Positions 1-13,755 are shown, counted from the stretch's first letter. The stretch is DNA of 64,000 bases from Cucumis sativus (GCF_000004075.3 NC_026660.2:17317837-17381836), one strand, 5' to 3'. The notes: generated by a model from the sequence alone, not told the origin. Numbers and translations: made by a program.

Positions 1-57
1 CAATATACATCCATTTGGTGATACAACATAAAAAACGCAAAACCTATAATGATTACA

Positions 58-485
58 TCATTGATTAATTTGACGAAGTTTGCAAGTCCTAGAATTATGG
101 CCCTTGCCATACCAACTACTACATCTTGTTGTGCTACTATTAAATTCACCGATTGATGAGATTCTTAATTTTTTAGGGTCTTCCAGCTAGATGTTTAAAA
201 ATAGGAGGTAAAGCTTCAACGTCATCATTTACAACCCTTCATTTTGAATGAACTCTAACTGGTCACACACAACCTAAATATGTTGACAACAATGTCTGTG
301 AATGATAATAATCAGACACATAAGAATAAGTATCTGGGTTAAGCATCCGAAGAACAGCAAGTGCATGAAAACAAGGAATCTCATGAAAATCTCATACTCG
401 ATAGCTACAAGATCCCAAGTTTAACTTCACTATGAATTGTTATTAACTAGCCATTACAATGTACTCAACATTGTTGATATGATGA
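58..485 (-). pseudogene. Mutator-like (MuDR/FAR1-type) transposase C-terminal relic: SWIM finger plus zinc knuckle
   Basis: Conceptual translation of the minus strand gives the tail of a MULE transposase. A SWIM-like zinc finger (C-S-Y-R-V-stop-D-F-H-E-I-P-C-F-H-A) lies at about 410-363. It is followed by the usual L-R-x-L-N-P-D-T-Y and Y-V-S-D-Y-Y motifs, an L-P-P element, G-R-P and a CCHC knuckle (C-S-S-W-Y-G-K-G-H-N-S-R-T-C, about 126-81). It is dead: stop codons replace the SWIM tryptophan and further positions, and one base is missing just after G-R-P. The catalytic DDE part is not visible here. In living MULEs this protein binds element ends and catalyses transposition. The motif order supports the family call. 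Exact borders, inverted repeats and target duplication were not found. Confidence 0.75.
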
Positions 486-894
486 ACCTACAAAATGAAA
501 ATAGAAAAAAAAAATTAACATTTACAAAAAGACATTCATAGTTCTATCAAAGTATATCACTGATAGATAATGACAGACTTTTATTGCTGATACATATTAA
601 GTACTTGTTGTGTGGCCAAAATCCAATAATACCGATAAAATCAATAGAGGCATCAAATTGAATTTCATTCAAGATCAAACTAACTAAACCACCGAAATTC
701 ATCATATCATCAACAAGTAACTCCAGCAACACTATAATTATCATAAGAATTGTACGGTGTCCACTGTCTACCATAAAAAAATACTACAGGAATATTAACC
801 ATGATATCAAATTACTGCAAAAAACAAACAAAATAAAAGAAAAAAAAACATTATATAATAAGCTAAGGATATAAATCCAACTATATCAATTATA

Positions 895-955
895 AAAAGT
901 GATAGAGTTCTATCAGTGTTTATCGGTGATAGAAAGCGATAGAGTTCTATCACTG
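895..955. repeat. Palindromic GATAGA/TCTATC repeat cluster
   Basis: The near-palindrome GATAGAGTTCTATC occurs twice, separated by a related GGTGATAGAAAG stretch. A weaker relative (TATCACTGATAGATAA) lies near 556-571. Such TCTATCACTGATAGA-type repeats are abundant in cucurbit genomes, as I remember them. They were probably spread by mobile elements, and no element border can be assigned here. Confidence 0.5.
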
Positions 956-3900
956 TCCATGAGTGTGCACAAAATTTAAATTAGTTCACAAAAAACAGAG
1001 AGAAAAACAACATCAACTAATTAAAACCTAAAACATTAAAAAAAAAAAAAACGAGCAAAGAAAGAAGAACTAGAAGAAAAAGAAAAAAGGAATGTTAGAA
1101 AAGGAAAGTGTGTGAATATGCCCGTTATAACAAACATTTTTTTATTGAATTATTTAAGATTTAATTTCTTGTTTTGTGGTAATGAAATAGAATATTTTTT
1201 TTATTTGATTTGAATTAATTACTATTAATCATTTCAGTAAATATCGGATTATCATTTTCAAGAACTCGATCTTTATGTCTTCCTATTAATTTCACACCGT
1301 GATGAACTTTGCTTGAAATTTGATTTTAAATGAAAACAAAATTATAATTAAAAGTGATTCAAAAATATAGAAGAATAAGATGAAAGAAAGGAAAAAAAGA
1401 AAAAGAATACTAGGATAGAAAGTGTCGTCGCTGATGGACGTGAAAACACCGACGGTGTAAAACCTAAATTTGAGACAAACGAAGAATAAGTCATAAGAAC
1501 ATGTGGTTGATAAAAAAAATGAAGGAACACGAATATTTGAGTAACAACAAATGGATATTTTTGGAATAACATAAAACTAATATATTTCCTCTAATTATTT
1601 TTTGGGTATAAGATGTAAATAATTTCATTTTTTTCTATTTATGTAAATTTCATTGGCAAATGTTATTACTTTTTTGATTTATTGTGTTTATGATTATACC
1701 AATGCGTTCAAAATTATCCATCACCATATTAATGTCAATTGAAATTTTGGTATTTATAAATTTCAAATGATGATTACAAATGTTGATTTGGAACCTGTCA
1801 ATTAATACATCCTTTAAATTTTGCACATATATATATTTTTTTATCAATTATTTAATGAAGAAATTTCAATTTATTTTATCAATTCCTTATAACACTGGAA
1901 ACTTTTTCTAGGCCACTTCAACTTACCTAAAAAATAAAAGGTAAATTTCAATGGTTGGAATCGATTAGCGGTTTTGATCGGTGTTTTGGTTTGCACCATT
2001 AATTATAACCATTAACAAACTACAAAGACTAAAGTTCCAATGGACATTAAATGAAATCAAATTAAAAATCTAAAAGTGGAATATATTTTTTGTTTCTATT
2101 TTGGCTGTGAATCACCCATCATTTAGTTCCAATAGAGTAATTCATGTATGAAAACACTAATGAGATAAGTTACCCATGGAAGTAAATTTGAACTTATAAT
2201 AATTTAGTAATTGAAATGGGAGAAGATTAAATTGAAGTAGTTGATAAAGTTAAAGTAAGAGCAGTAGAGATGAGAAAATAATGAGAAAGAAAGAAAGAAA
2301 AAAAGAAGAAGATAAAATTGTTAAATGTTAAAAGTGAAAATAATGAGTGAAGAAAAAGAGAGACACAGAAAGAATAATGTCAAACTGAAATCTCTTTTAA
2401 AAGCAAACAAACACTACACAAAGTTTGGGTTAGCTAAACCGTCGCTATCCTTTATACCAATTCTAATTTACCATCTCTCCCTCTATACATATATATAATT
2501 ATTTAATTTCCAATATCCCTAATGTCAAATCAACCCGTTTTTATCTAATTAATATTTATTTTATTCTTTAATTTGCATTTTTAACTATAACTTTCACACG
2601 TAATCTTATATATATTCTTACAAAAATAAAAACTAAACTAAAGACTAAATAGTTATCAACAATCAAACAAGTTTTAATATTATATTTGTAATTTAATCTT
2701 GCAAAATTTGATCGAGAGTTTTTATTTCAAGTTCAACAACATTTACAATATTTATCTAAATTATTTCAAGTTCAGCCATGTTGTTTATATTAACATATTA
2801 ATTGTGGTGATGAGATAACACTTTTATTTGATTCAGCATACAATGTGATACCCTTTTGATAAATTAAATTTATTGTTTTCTTTTTGTTAAATTGATCATT
2901 TTTGGTACATGTTTAGACTTTGTTTAATTTTAATGCTTGTAATTTCAAATATCCAATTTTAAATCAATTTCATTAAAGATTAACGAAAACCATATTTCAA
3001 ATGTCAAATAGCCTTTGTCCATGGAAGTCTTCTGCGTTTGATATGATCTTTTTTTTGTTCAAATTCATTACGATTTATTTGGGTTTTTCACATATTTTCT
3101 TTATTGAGTTTATTGGAGTCTATCAATTTTGTAATTCTTTCTATTTCAATTTGAACCCAATTATTCAATTGTATAATACAAATTAACATTCTCTACTCTT
3201 TATTTCTTACATCTTTCGATTTTCAAGATATGTTATATAATGTTCCGTTTACTTCCATGTTATATATATAATGTTACATTTACTTTCATGTTTAAACTTT
3301 ACCCTAACCACGCATTACATGGATAATCACATTTGATCTTGTAATTTTAATCAAGTAGATAAAAAAATTGATTGATTTTAATTTTTGGTTTTGAGAACTT
3401 GTGAGCATCAATAGAATTATGTGGCTTTTGTCACTGTTTGATAATAAAATAAATGTATGTATCACATTGCAGTAACAAATAGGAGAGGTGGAAATATACT
3501 GTTTTATCAGCGCACTGATCATGATTCCTATCCATAATCATAGTCCAATGCACGATGATCATAGTATTGCATAACATACTAACCCAAACATTATTCAACA
3601 TGCAAAACACTTCCAAATTTTACTTTCTCTGTTCCTATTCTAAACCAAAATTTGCTGAAACTTAAAACCCTAACTATTATATTCAACCATAAACACTATA
3701 TTTGAAGCTTTCGGTTTGCAATTCACTGCACCTACAAACTTTGTTCACCTATACAAAAATTTAAGTATTTTCAAGTAATTTCTCATAGTTTAAAAAATGA
3801 AATTTAAACTCTAGCTATATACTTTAACTGACTTGAGCTACGTATATATACACACATGTAGGTGATATATTATAATTAAACATGGGTTGGTTGTTGATTA

Positions 3901-6900
3901 AATTTAATTTGAGAGAGGAATACTACAAGTGTTACCTTTAATGAGTGATGAGGGTGTATTGGTAAAAAAGTCATAATTTTTTTTTTCAAACTTTAGAGTC
4001 TATTTTATTTATTTATTATTATTTATATAATGGTTAAGTAAACGGAACCTGTCTTATTTTGATTATATAAATTTTAACAAGCAATCACTAAAGAGAAGTA
4101 AAAAGAATTGAACCACTTGTTATAAAATGTTCGCAAATTAAGATTAGTAAATGAGCTAATTAAACAAACATAAATAAATATTAAGATTTTTCTTTCTCTT
4201 TTTATTTTTTAAAAAAGAATAATTCTTATGGGTTACTTCACCAATTTGTTAGTTAACACGTCAACATATTAGAACAAGTCGTATCGACATTGCCTGTCTT
4301 ATAGTTCGTTTGACAACTCCATATCTTGTTACTAATAACCTTTTTATTTTTAATATAATTAGTTCATTTCTAATATTCTTTTGTTTTTTCTTTTTCAGAA
4401 ACCAATCAACAATTCACCTAATTTCTTCACATATATAAATCATATTTATACCGGCCAAAAACCACAAATTATAAACATCAAGAATTTAAAATTTCATAAA
4501 GATAAAACAATAATCAAAACCCAACTTTCATATTCACGTATATTATAAAACAAAAGAAAGAAAGAAAAGAGTCTATATTTGTAAAATAATAATACTGAAT
4601 GTTAACATTTTTAGAAATAAATATTAAAGTTATTTTATTTGAAAAAGAAATCCAAAGTATCTAGTAATAATTAACAATGCTCCAACAAATAACTGCAAAA
4701 GTTTATTTTCTTTTCTATATTATAATAAAAATAATGATGTCAATTTAAAATTTAAGCATAACTCCTAAGATATATTTGAATCGTAAATATTGTTTTATAA
4801 ATATTAGTCATTTAACACTTAAATATATAAGATAATTATATATGTTTTGAGATATAAAAAATTATTTATGTGTCGAAGTTAAATATACGTACTTAGTTTA
4901 CCAATTTTATATGCAAACATAGAAATAACTAATTACTTAATTGGATGCAAGATTCAATAGATCAATTGATGCAATCATTAATTAAAATTAGCATTATTTA
5001 ATTTAGTGTTAGATTAATTAATTATTTAATCAAATGATTAGAATATTAAATTTAAGAATTGTTAATAAAGAACTTAAATAGATTTGCTTTATTTTATAAA
5101 TACTTTTAATACTTTCCTATTATTAAAAATGCTCCAATAAAATTTATCTTAAATAGTTAAGATAATCGTTGCAAAGGTATAAGTTGAATTTAATTAAATA
5201 TAAATAACGTATTTATATTAAAAAAATTAACAATAATGAATAATTTATATAAATTTATTAAAATTAATTAGTTTATATTTTTCTTGTTCATTTTCTAAGC
5301 GTAAAATTATCTATTCTCTATTGTTATACAAAACATTAAAGAACTCCATGTTCAATGAGTTTTAAAAGATTAAAAAAATAAATGAAATTCAAGACATTAT
5401 ACTAAAATTCTATAAGAATTCTTGTGATCCAAACGAGACCTTATATTAACAAAGTTATATAACTTGTTCAATTTGGATCTATATTTTTCTTATTCTAGTT
5501 CATTAATCATGATTAAAAATGGTTACTAAAATTATAAACATATTAGATATTGACAATACATTACTAAGGTCAATATTTGGGGTGCCATTATACACACACA
5601 TGTACATAAGAATCATTCAAAAAACACATAGCTAATAAATACAGTTAATCGTGCATAATTAGTTTGACAATTAACTTAAATTAGTAGTTGATGGTAAATT
5701 AGCTAAATAATAAGGAATAAAATGGTAGTATTAATTTACGTAAACAATACTTTACTTCAAATGATAGGTGAAGATTTCTTTAATTTACTTAGAACAAGAA
5801 CTTTGGGTAATTTCCATGAAATTTCTTTAATAAAATAGATGCAACTCCTGTGGAAGAGGAATAAGATTATATTATGAAGAAACCCATAAGATTTGTCAAA
5901 TATATAAGATCACTCCATATATATATATATAATAAGTATATGAATCTTGTTATTTGATATATATGAACATATATATTAGAGATTAGAGATTTTTGTTTCA
6001 AAGTATTTAATGTTTTTAGAAAGCTACATATATACAATAAATATTTATATATTTGTCATAGAAATTTATAAAGAGATTGAAAAAAAGTGATTATATAATA
6101 TATATATATATATTGGAAAAGGTTAGGTGTATGTTTGTTTTAAGAAGGTGAGAGAAAAGGTACGTCATTGTTTTCATAACAAAGACATTCGGTTTAACAA
6201 AATTATGGTCAGTTTTCGGGTACAAATTAAGCAGCTGCTAATTAAGTAATGCTTAATAAGAACTAAAAACCATTCCCTAACCCTTTTCTTTACATATAGA
6301 CAGATGAGGTTAGAATTAATGTGGAGTTGTTTTTACTACTCCCTATGAATTAATCTTATCATTTCACCATCCACAAAACAATCCTCATCATTTTTATAAG
6401 ATACGTGGATTCGTTAGTTGATATTGATATACAAAATTTCATGTTTTTCTAATACTAGAATTATAACATAGGTAAAACTCAAATTAATATAGTGTTTAAT
6501 AGAAAAATGATGAACTCAAAGAGACACTATCTTAATACATATATATATGATCTTATATTCAAACTCCACATGATCTTACATAAACAAAACACTTTGTTGG
6601 ATTGCCTAGGGTTTAGAGGGATCCAGTACATATAAACTCTAACTCTATTGGAATGTTTGAATGTATGTATAATATGATATTCTTTAATTTTAATAAAATA
6701 TGATATCTTAGCTTCCACTACTCATAAATGTAATCGACATATTATTAGTAGATAACACATACATGACAAACTTAAGTTCAAGTATTTCACAAATAAAAAA
6801 TAATACCATCCAATGAAACTTTGCAGTAAAAAAAAAAAAGCGTAAATAGTAATATTAAGCTGAAATGTCATCAAAATGATGATTTAACATATATAATAAT

Positions 6901-7485
6901 AATTAAGGTGATCATAATGGGGTGTTGTAGTTAATTTGGGAGTGTTTAATTTAAATAAAAGATTGCCTCCATTCTAAGAGTGCAGCTGTATACATAGTCA
7001 AAAACAACTGCGCCACATGATGACAACAACAACAGAGGGTTTATTGGACAAACCAAAAACATATAATATCAAAACTTATATACTATTGTTGGATCCAAAA
7101 TATAAAAAAACGAATATAAGGTAAAATATTAAGGAAATGATATATATTGAGGTGATACCATGCATGCATGAAAAATAATAAAAAGAAGAAATGGAGGAGG
7201 AAAGTTTAAAAAAGACATTAATTTTGATATGTTTGAAAAATAAAATATATGATTTTAAAGATGAAATATGTTGAAAAAAGAAAAGAGGAATTATATATTT
7301 AGGAAAGAAGTCATTGGACTAGGAGAGACGTCATTGTAAGTTAAAAACCGAAAGCTGCCCTCTTTGGCAAACGTGTAGAGGCTATAGAGGGAGAGAGATA
7401 AAGAAAAGAAAAGAGAAGTTTGATGAGACAATAAGATAACAAAGAATAGAAAAACGGACAAACATTAATTAAAAAGGAAAAAATA

Positions 7486-7942
7486 GGTTTAGTTTCAATT
7501 CTGTATTCAAGTTTGAAAGGTTATACTTTTCTTTTTTTTAAGTTTTGAGTTTGGTTTTAATTCGTAAGTAACTTTTACATTTGAGTTTGGTTTTCGATTC
7601 GATTTTCTTTTTGTTTAACTTTTCACTAATACTTACTATTTAATTCAATAATATTTGACGACGTTAGTGTCAATTATTAAATAATTTAAAGTAATAATTA
7701 TTAAGTGAAAATATAAATTTATTTTAAATATTAATTAAAAGAGCATCTAATAAAAATAGGGTGGACTATGTTTTGAAACTTATGAATCTAATTGAACCAA
7801 AACTCGAATGTCATGAAGATAAAATTGTAATATTTTGAAACCTAGAAAATAAATAAAATTAAAATCAAACTCGAAACTTTAAGAAATAAAAGATATAATC
7901 ATTTTAAGATTTAGAGACTAAATAGAAACTAAACTTAAACCC
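7486..7942. mobile_element. MITE-like imperfect inverted repeat
   Basis: The left edge (GGTTTAGTTTCAATTCTGTA) and the reverse complement of the right edge (GGTTTAAGTTTAGTTTCTAT) match imperfectly. The match continues inward through AAAGTTT(T/C)GAGTTTG and related stretches. No coding capacity is visible between them. This suggests an old non-autonomous DNA element of about 450 bp. Degenerate arms and the lack of a clear target duplication keep confidence low. Confidence 0.35.
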
Positions 7943-8440
7943 TAGACACTAAACTTAGTTGGGATATCTTGATGTTGCACTAATTATCCCTCCTGCCTTT
8001 TGATTATTTTCAAAATCTAGACTTAAAACTTAGAAACTAAAAAGAAAAAAAAAAGTTAGATGAGATTACCTCAACGGAATCAAACTTTTTAGTTAAATAT
8101 GAATATAAATTTCTAATAATCACTAAAAACATAAATTCAATATACTTTTACAATTTCTACTGTAAGTCACATTTTAAACTGTCAATCACATCTTAACGAC
8201 GGAATTAGAAAAATAAACAAGAGCGTAATTATATAAAAATGAAAAGTATATAAAGAATAAAGAATAAAAAATAAGAAAATAAAAATAAAAATTGTCGTGT
8301 GAAAGCAACAAAAGTGACTGCCTATCCACAACCCTTCGTCTCTTAAACCAACCCCACTTTGCTTTATTACTCTGTTTGTTACTCATTTCTTTTATTATTA
8401 TTATTCCATATATTCCCTAACCTCTCTTTAACAATATATA

Positions 8441-8549
8441 TCTTCTTCTTCTTCTTCATCTTTGTCTTCTTCTTCTTCTTCTTCTTCTTCTTCTTCTTCT
8501 TCTTCTTCTTCTTCTTCTTCTTCTTCTTCTCCTTCTTCTCCTTCTTCTT
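8441..8549 (+). repeat. (CTT)n microsatellite in the MYB leader
   Basis: An almost pure CTT/TTC tract with an uninterrupted core at about 8465-8531. It ends about 100 bp upstream of the MYB start codon, so it probably lies in the 5' leader or core promoter. In other frames and on the other strand it yields artificial poly-Phe and poly-Glu reading frames. Long CTT tracts in plant leaders are length-polymorphic. Confidence 0.85.
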
Positions 8550-8646
8550 TCCATTGCCTAGGGTTTTCTAATTCTTCATCTTTCCATATTCTTTTTTCCA
8601 AGTACTTATTATATATAATTAATTGTTTGATTTTCGGTTGATTATC

Positions 8647-10149
8647 ATGAAGGATAGTTCTGGAGATCATAATAATTATAATAATAATCTTCATGTTAAT
8701 TATCATGATCAATATAAATCTTCTTGTCCAAGAGGCCATTGGAGACCTGCTGAAGATGAAAAACTTCGTCAATTGGTTGAACAATATGGTGCTCAAAATT
8801 GGAATTCCATTGCTGAGAAACTTCAAGGCAGATCAGGTACTTTTTATTCCTCTAAAATTTTCCATCTGGCCTCTCTCTCTCTGGTTTGAAATTAGAAGGT
8901 CCACCCAAATTCATTAATTTTTTTTAAAAAAAACTTCTCTCTAATTTGTTCTTATGATCAATTTAAATTTCTATTGATTTCTCAATCATTTTTTTTTTCT
9001 CTTTAACCGATCGAGGATGTTTATGTGTTTGGAGTAATTGTACGGACCAATAAAGTTGGTAAAATAACTAAAACAAGTAAATTAAACCAAACCCACTTAA
9101 AAAATAGGGTAAATTGAGTAAAGGGTTTGTCTTTAAAAAGGGTTAAATTTCTAAATTTGTTATCTCAATTTCATAAATCCTTCAATTTTGATGTTAATAA
9201 AGAAACAAAAATTAGCTTATTGTTTTTTTTTCTTCAATAAACTGAAGTGAGAGATTCAAATAAAAAAAATCTTTTGATCATGTTTGAAATTTTCTAATTT
9301 TGTTATACTGAATATATGAACCACAAACCTGAAGATGGTCGTTAGTTTATGCTAGTTGAAGTATATAAAGCTAATATGGATTGGTATTTTTGTTGTTTGA
9401 TTTTGTTAGGAAAGAGTTGTAGATTGAGATGGTTTAATCAACTAGACCCAAGAATAATCAGAAAGCCATTTAGTGAAGAAGAAGAGGAAAGATTATTGGG
9501 AGCTCATAGAATACATGGAAATAAATGGTCACTTATAGCAAGACTATTTCCAGGTAGAACTGATAATGCTGTGAAGAATCATTGGCATGTTATTATGGCA
9601 AGAAAGCAAAGAGAACAATCAAAACTTTGTGGCAACAAAAGAACTTATCAACAATTTTCAAATTTAATTCTCAACAACAACCAAATTACAACACAATCTT
9701 CATCCTCAACAACAAATCATCATCATCATCATCATCATCATCCTCAACTTACAACAACTACAATTCTTGTTTCTGACTACAACAACAACAACAGCAACAG
9801 CAAAGATGGAATGGTTTGGAATTTCAGACAGGGCTTCAAAGGTTATTCAGACAATAATAATATTCTCTATAGATCATCGTCTTCTCATTTTAATTATAAC
9901 TATTATCCTAATTCTTCATCTTCATCATCATCATCAGCTAGATTTTGCTTCCCAAATAATAAAATTCCTATTGGGGTTTTTGAATTTGGTAGCCCTTCAA
10001 CTACAGCACTTATGAAGTTCATGGCTAACACTGATGATCGTAATAATAATCATGATCAACAACCACAAGTACTACAACAAGAGGAATCTCTTAAGGACAA
10101 GGATAATATCCCCTTCATAGATTTCCTTGGAGTTGGAATTTCTTCTTGA
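8647..10149 (+). CDS. R2R3-MYB transcription factor, MYB52/54/56/105/117 clade
   Basis: Two exons, 8647-8836 and 9410-10149, joined across a GT-AG phase-1 intron in the codon for Gly64, give 309 residues. The ATG at 8647 is chosen because it is the last in-frame Met before the domain; an in-frame ATG at 8623 is possible but its codons look like leader. R2 spans about 30-79 with three Trp and the [11 protein letters not shown] recognition region. R3 spans about 82-129, has Phe in place of the first Trp as usual, and ends H-W-H-V-I-M-A-R. This W-F-N-Q-L-D-P-R and E-E-E-E-E-R-L-L pattern marks the clade linked to secondary-wall formation, organ boundaries and meristem function. The C-terminal half is low complexity: eight His (167-174), Ser runs and Asn runs. 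It should act in the nucleus as a DNA-binding regulator. Targets cannot be read from the sequence, and the paralogue within the clade is uncertain. Confidence 0.93.
9721..9742 (+). repeat. CAT microsatellite encoding a poly-His run in the MYB
   Basis: Eight consecutive CAT codons (one just before 9721) give a pure histidine run. Nearby ACAACA/AACAAC and TCATCA tracts give Asn, Thr and Ser runs. These are coding microsatellites in the disordered tail, outside the DNA-binding domain, and probably vary in length between accessions. Confidence 0.75.
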
Positions 10150-10409
10150 TCATCTAATTTTAAACTACTTCTTTTTATTACTTATTCATACAGATCCTCA
10201 GCCTCTCCTATGTGAAAAATTAAAGATAGGTTAATTTTTTTTAGTTTTAGTTATATATATATAAACTCTTTTCTCATCTTGTGAGATGGTATTATAAAAG
10301 GATATGACTTTGATTTTCATGCACAAGTCTGAAAAAATAGCTAGAGTTTGATTTCTTGTTAGTTTTTTTTATTAGATTTTCTTCAATCTTGATCAATTAC
10401 CAAATTAAA

Positions 10410-10413
<4 letters not shown>

Positions 10414-10459
<46 letters not shown>

Positions 10460-10470
10460 GTATGTATATT
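10414..10470. repeat. (AT)n microsatellite
   Basis: About 15 uninterrupted AT units followed by TATG-interrupted TA units, some 270 bp after the MYB stop codon, in or just past its 3' UTR. Confidence 0.85.
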
Positions 10471-12527
10471 TGTATGATGATGATGATATAACTATGTGTG
10501 ATGAATATTTAATTTATACATAAGTACCCTCACATATTTTTCAAGGTGGGTGCGTGAATGTCTTATATATCATATATGTTAATAAGAATTACTTTGCTAT
10601 TTTATTATATATGGTGGGTAAGTTAATTTGAAAATTTTGAATGTGTTCTTAGCAAGGATTAGTTAAAAAAAGTTTAGGAATGCAAGAAAAGATTAAACTT
10701 AATTAGGTAATGGAAGGTTCTTTTGTGTTAAATTTGTTGAGAGATATGACATTAGTATAAACTGTCCATATCAGTAGATTTAAAGAAGCCTATCAATATG
10801 GTTACAAGAAACTTATAACCAACTTCATCACTTTGATACTTATTTTATTTGATTTGTAAATATATAATTATGTCAAGTTAGGATACTTTATATTTTTTCA
10901 ATTAGGTTGATTCTTTTATTTGGCTAAATATGCCATTTCCCACTTATATTTATTATTTTATAGTTTTTTTTAGTTGATAAAAGAATGGCTTTACTCTTTT
11001 AAAATTTTTATTCTTTTAGCTCAATCTTCAATTTTTTTTTTTCTTTCGTGTTGATTTATCCACAAATTAATGACATATATAACATTATTTTACAAAATAC
11101 TTCATTGTTAAAAACTAAATAAAAAATGTATCTGACATGTCAATTAATTAAATATCTGAAATTAAAGTGTACCACCCTTGCAGGGGAAATATCAAAATAA
11201 AATAAAATAAAAACTATTTTAAACTATAAAACTTAAAAAATATATATATAACCAAATTTTATAATTTATCTATTATAAACTAATATAGATTAGTATTTGT
11301 ATTTATTACACAAATTAATTTACAAAATTACACAAGATAAATTACAAAATTTTAAAACATTTTGATTTGTTTTACTGTATAGAGAAAAATAGGTCATTTC
11401 TTTTTTTAAGAGGCGTATAATCCAATGAAAACCTCGTAGTACGTTGTAATATGATCATATTTGATAAATTAAGAGAGCAAATATATATTATATATATGTT
11501 TGATATCATTCAAATTTTGTTTCTAAAAATTATTTTTAGATTATGTAATCCTGTTTGGAAACCCTAAAGTTTATATTAAGTAAATATTAAACCCTAAATC
11601 TTAATTCATTTATTTTTTTTTAAAAAAATTCATAGGTAATGTATTTTAAATTATAAATTTACAATATTACAACATAATAATACTACCTCCCTCTTTTCCC
11701 TCTTGTTTCTCGACGAAAAAAAATAATTATACCAATTTTTTTAATATGAAAATGTTTTAAAATAAATTATATCCCAAAATCAATTAAAATTAAAAGAAGT
11801 AACTCATCTATCTTATAGTTAAGTCATCCTTGATTTTTCCAAAGTTGGATTCTCAACAATGTCTCCTCAAGGTAGTTCCTCTTTTGTGTTCACCAAACAT
11901 GACTGGATCACAATTTCATTTAATTAATTAGATCGAATACTCATTTGAACTCTGAGACCATATATGATAAAATGAGATTTCATCTCAAAACTAATTGACA
12001 ATGAGATAAAGTAGTTTCATCGGACTTATCAAGTGTAAAAAAATTTGAACGAGACCCCAATTGAACTACTTATTGACAAAGGATAAAGGCTTGGACCTAG
12101 CTAAAGATAAAATTGGAAAAAAAAAAAAAAAAAGTAGAATGTAGGTTGAATTTTAACCTACTTTAAAGTTGGAATTAAACAAGATCAGACTAGTGCATGG
12201 CATATGGCATGCCTTTATAGTACATGTTAAGACTATATAAACCTAAGAAAAAATAGGGCACCTCATATGCTTTCTTGACGCAAAATATAGCAAAAACTTA
12301 TATAGATACTTTTATGAATTTTACTATATTTTATAAATAGTAATTTCAAATATCTTGTTAATTATTAAAATATCTCTTGTTTTTATTTATTTATTATGTA
12401 AGAAAAATGAGATGTATAAAATTAACTGTAATAGGTTATAATTAAGACTCCTCTCAAAAGTGATATTCACGTGTATCCTTAAATAGTCATTTATCTATTC
12501 ACGTTACTTTGAGTAAGTACAAAATCG

Positions 12528-12843
12528 ACTAAAATGTTATTTTGATCCATTCACTTCAAATTTTGTTCAAATTTATTTCATAAACTTTCAATTGTTCATT
12601 TTTTTTAAAAAAATTTTAAGAACATTTTGTTATTTATTAAAAAATTTTAAAAATATATTCACATACCATATTTCTAAAAAAGTATGATCATTATTTGACC
12701 AACCTCCGTAAAAGCTAGTTTTATAGTACTCTATATATATGATTCATTGAAAATATAGTGACTAATATTAGATAACTAAAAATACATAGACTAAAATTGA
12801 ACAAACTTCAAAATATATAATGTCAAAATGATAGTTAACCTAC
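12528..12843. mobile_element. MITE-like inverted repeat, same family as the copy in the PP2C intron
   Basis: The left end has ACTAAAATGTTATTTTGATC, and the reverse complement of the right end reads GTAGGTTAACTATCATTTTG. Inward, TTCAATTGTTCA on the left pairs with TGAACAA-type sequence on the right, together with GACTAAAA-type motifs. The arms are diverged. The ends and internal motifs match the better-preserved copy at 34866-35199. Confidence 0.45.
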
Positions 12844-13755
12844 AAAACTAATTAATTCTTATACAAGCTAATAAACTCCTCTCTAGTGTGATATATTACA
12901 TGCATTTGCTCTAACTTGAAATATATATATGTTTAACTAATCAAATTTTGAAAGAATCGTCTCCAAATTTTACGAGTCAATCATTTTTATTTTTAATGTT
13001 CGAAACAAGGTCTTGATTGAAAGGATAAAAGTATTAGTATGAGAGAAAAGGATTGTGAATACATACGTGTACGTGTGAGAGAGACTAACAATTTTATTGA
13101 TTTGGCTTTGAATAAACTATTTTATTGCACCTAGCTAAGATGTAATAGAACAAAGCTTGAAGGCTAGCTAATGAACTTTTTTGTGTTTCTAAAAGGCTCA
13201 TTCTCAAGAAAAGAGAAATTAAACGTAATTTTGATAACTTAAGATGGTTTTGTTTTATCAGTTTATAGTTGTCTCTTACAACTTCAATAGCCAAAAACCA
13301 AACGTGTAGCGGTAAAAAGGACATCTAAACTTCCACCATTTTCAAGGATACATCCACTCACATGTTGTTTACGAAAATAATAATAATAATCATAAATCCA
13401 ACTCCCAATAGTTTAAATTGGCATTACAAAACTTCTCCCTTCTCCTTTCCTATTACAATGTATTATCTTATATATTGATTCAATGCGTCATCTTTGAAAG
13501 ACGTGAGATTAAGTAAGATATGTTTCAAAAACCTTTCATTTATGGTAAGAAAATAATGTCTATGGTCCTAATTGATACATTAAATTCATCATTCTCTTCT
13601 TCTTCTGTCGTTTCAAAATCCCTACAATAAATCAAACTCTCACCTTTTCATAGCGTCTAAAATTTCTCATCTCAATAACTAATAAATTTTTTCTATAAGT
13701 TTTGTTTTGTTATTGCTCAATATCATGGAATGAAAGATTCAAATAATGAACAAAG

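Larger units (their letters stand above)
486..8440. other. AT-rich intergenic region, no supported gene
   Basis: About 8 kb with only short chance reading frames, homopolymer tracts and TA-rich runs. A cucurbit-type palindromic repeat lies near 895-955 and a MITE-like inverted repeat at 7486-7942; both are listed separately. The segment next to the Mutator relic (about 486-1600) may belong to that element but carries no recognisable domain. The last kilobase must contain the MYB promoter, but no individual site can be assigned with confidence. Confidence 0.6.
10150..13755. other. Intergenic region downstream of MYB
   Basis: Starts with the MYB 3' flank, followed by an (AT)n tract at about 10414-10470 and AT-rich single-copy-looking DNA. 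A MITE-like inverted repeat is listed at 12528-12843. Reading frames here are short and show no family motif. Confidence 0.6.

Noticed and set aside
8359-8826. Poly-Phe (plus) and poly-Glu (minus) reading frames around 8.4-8.8 kb
   Set aside because: Both are artefacts of the CTT microsatellite; the minus frame also runs antisense through MYB exon 1.
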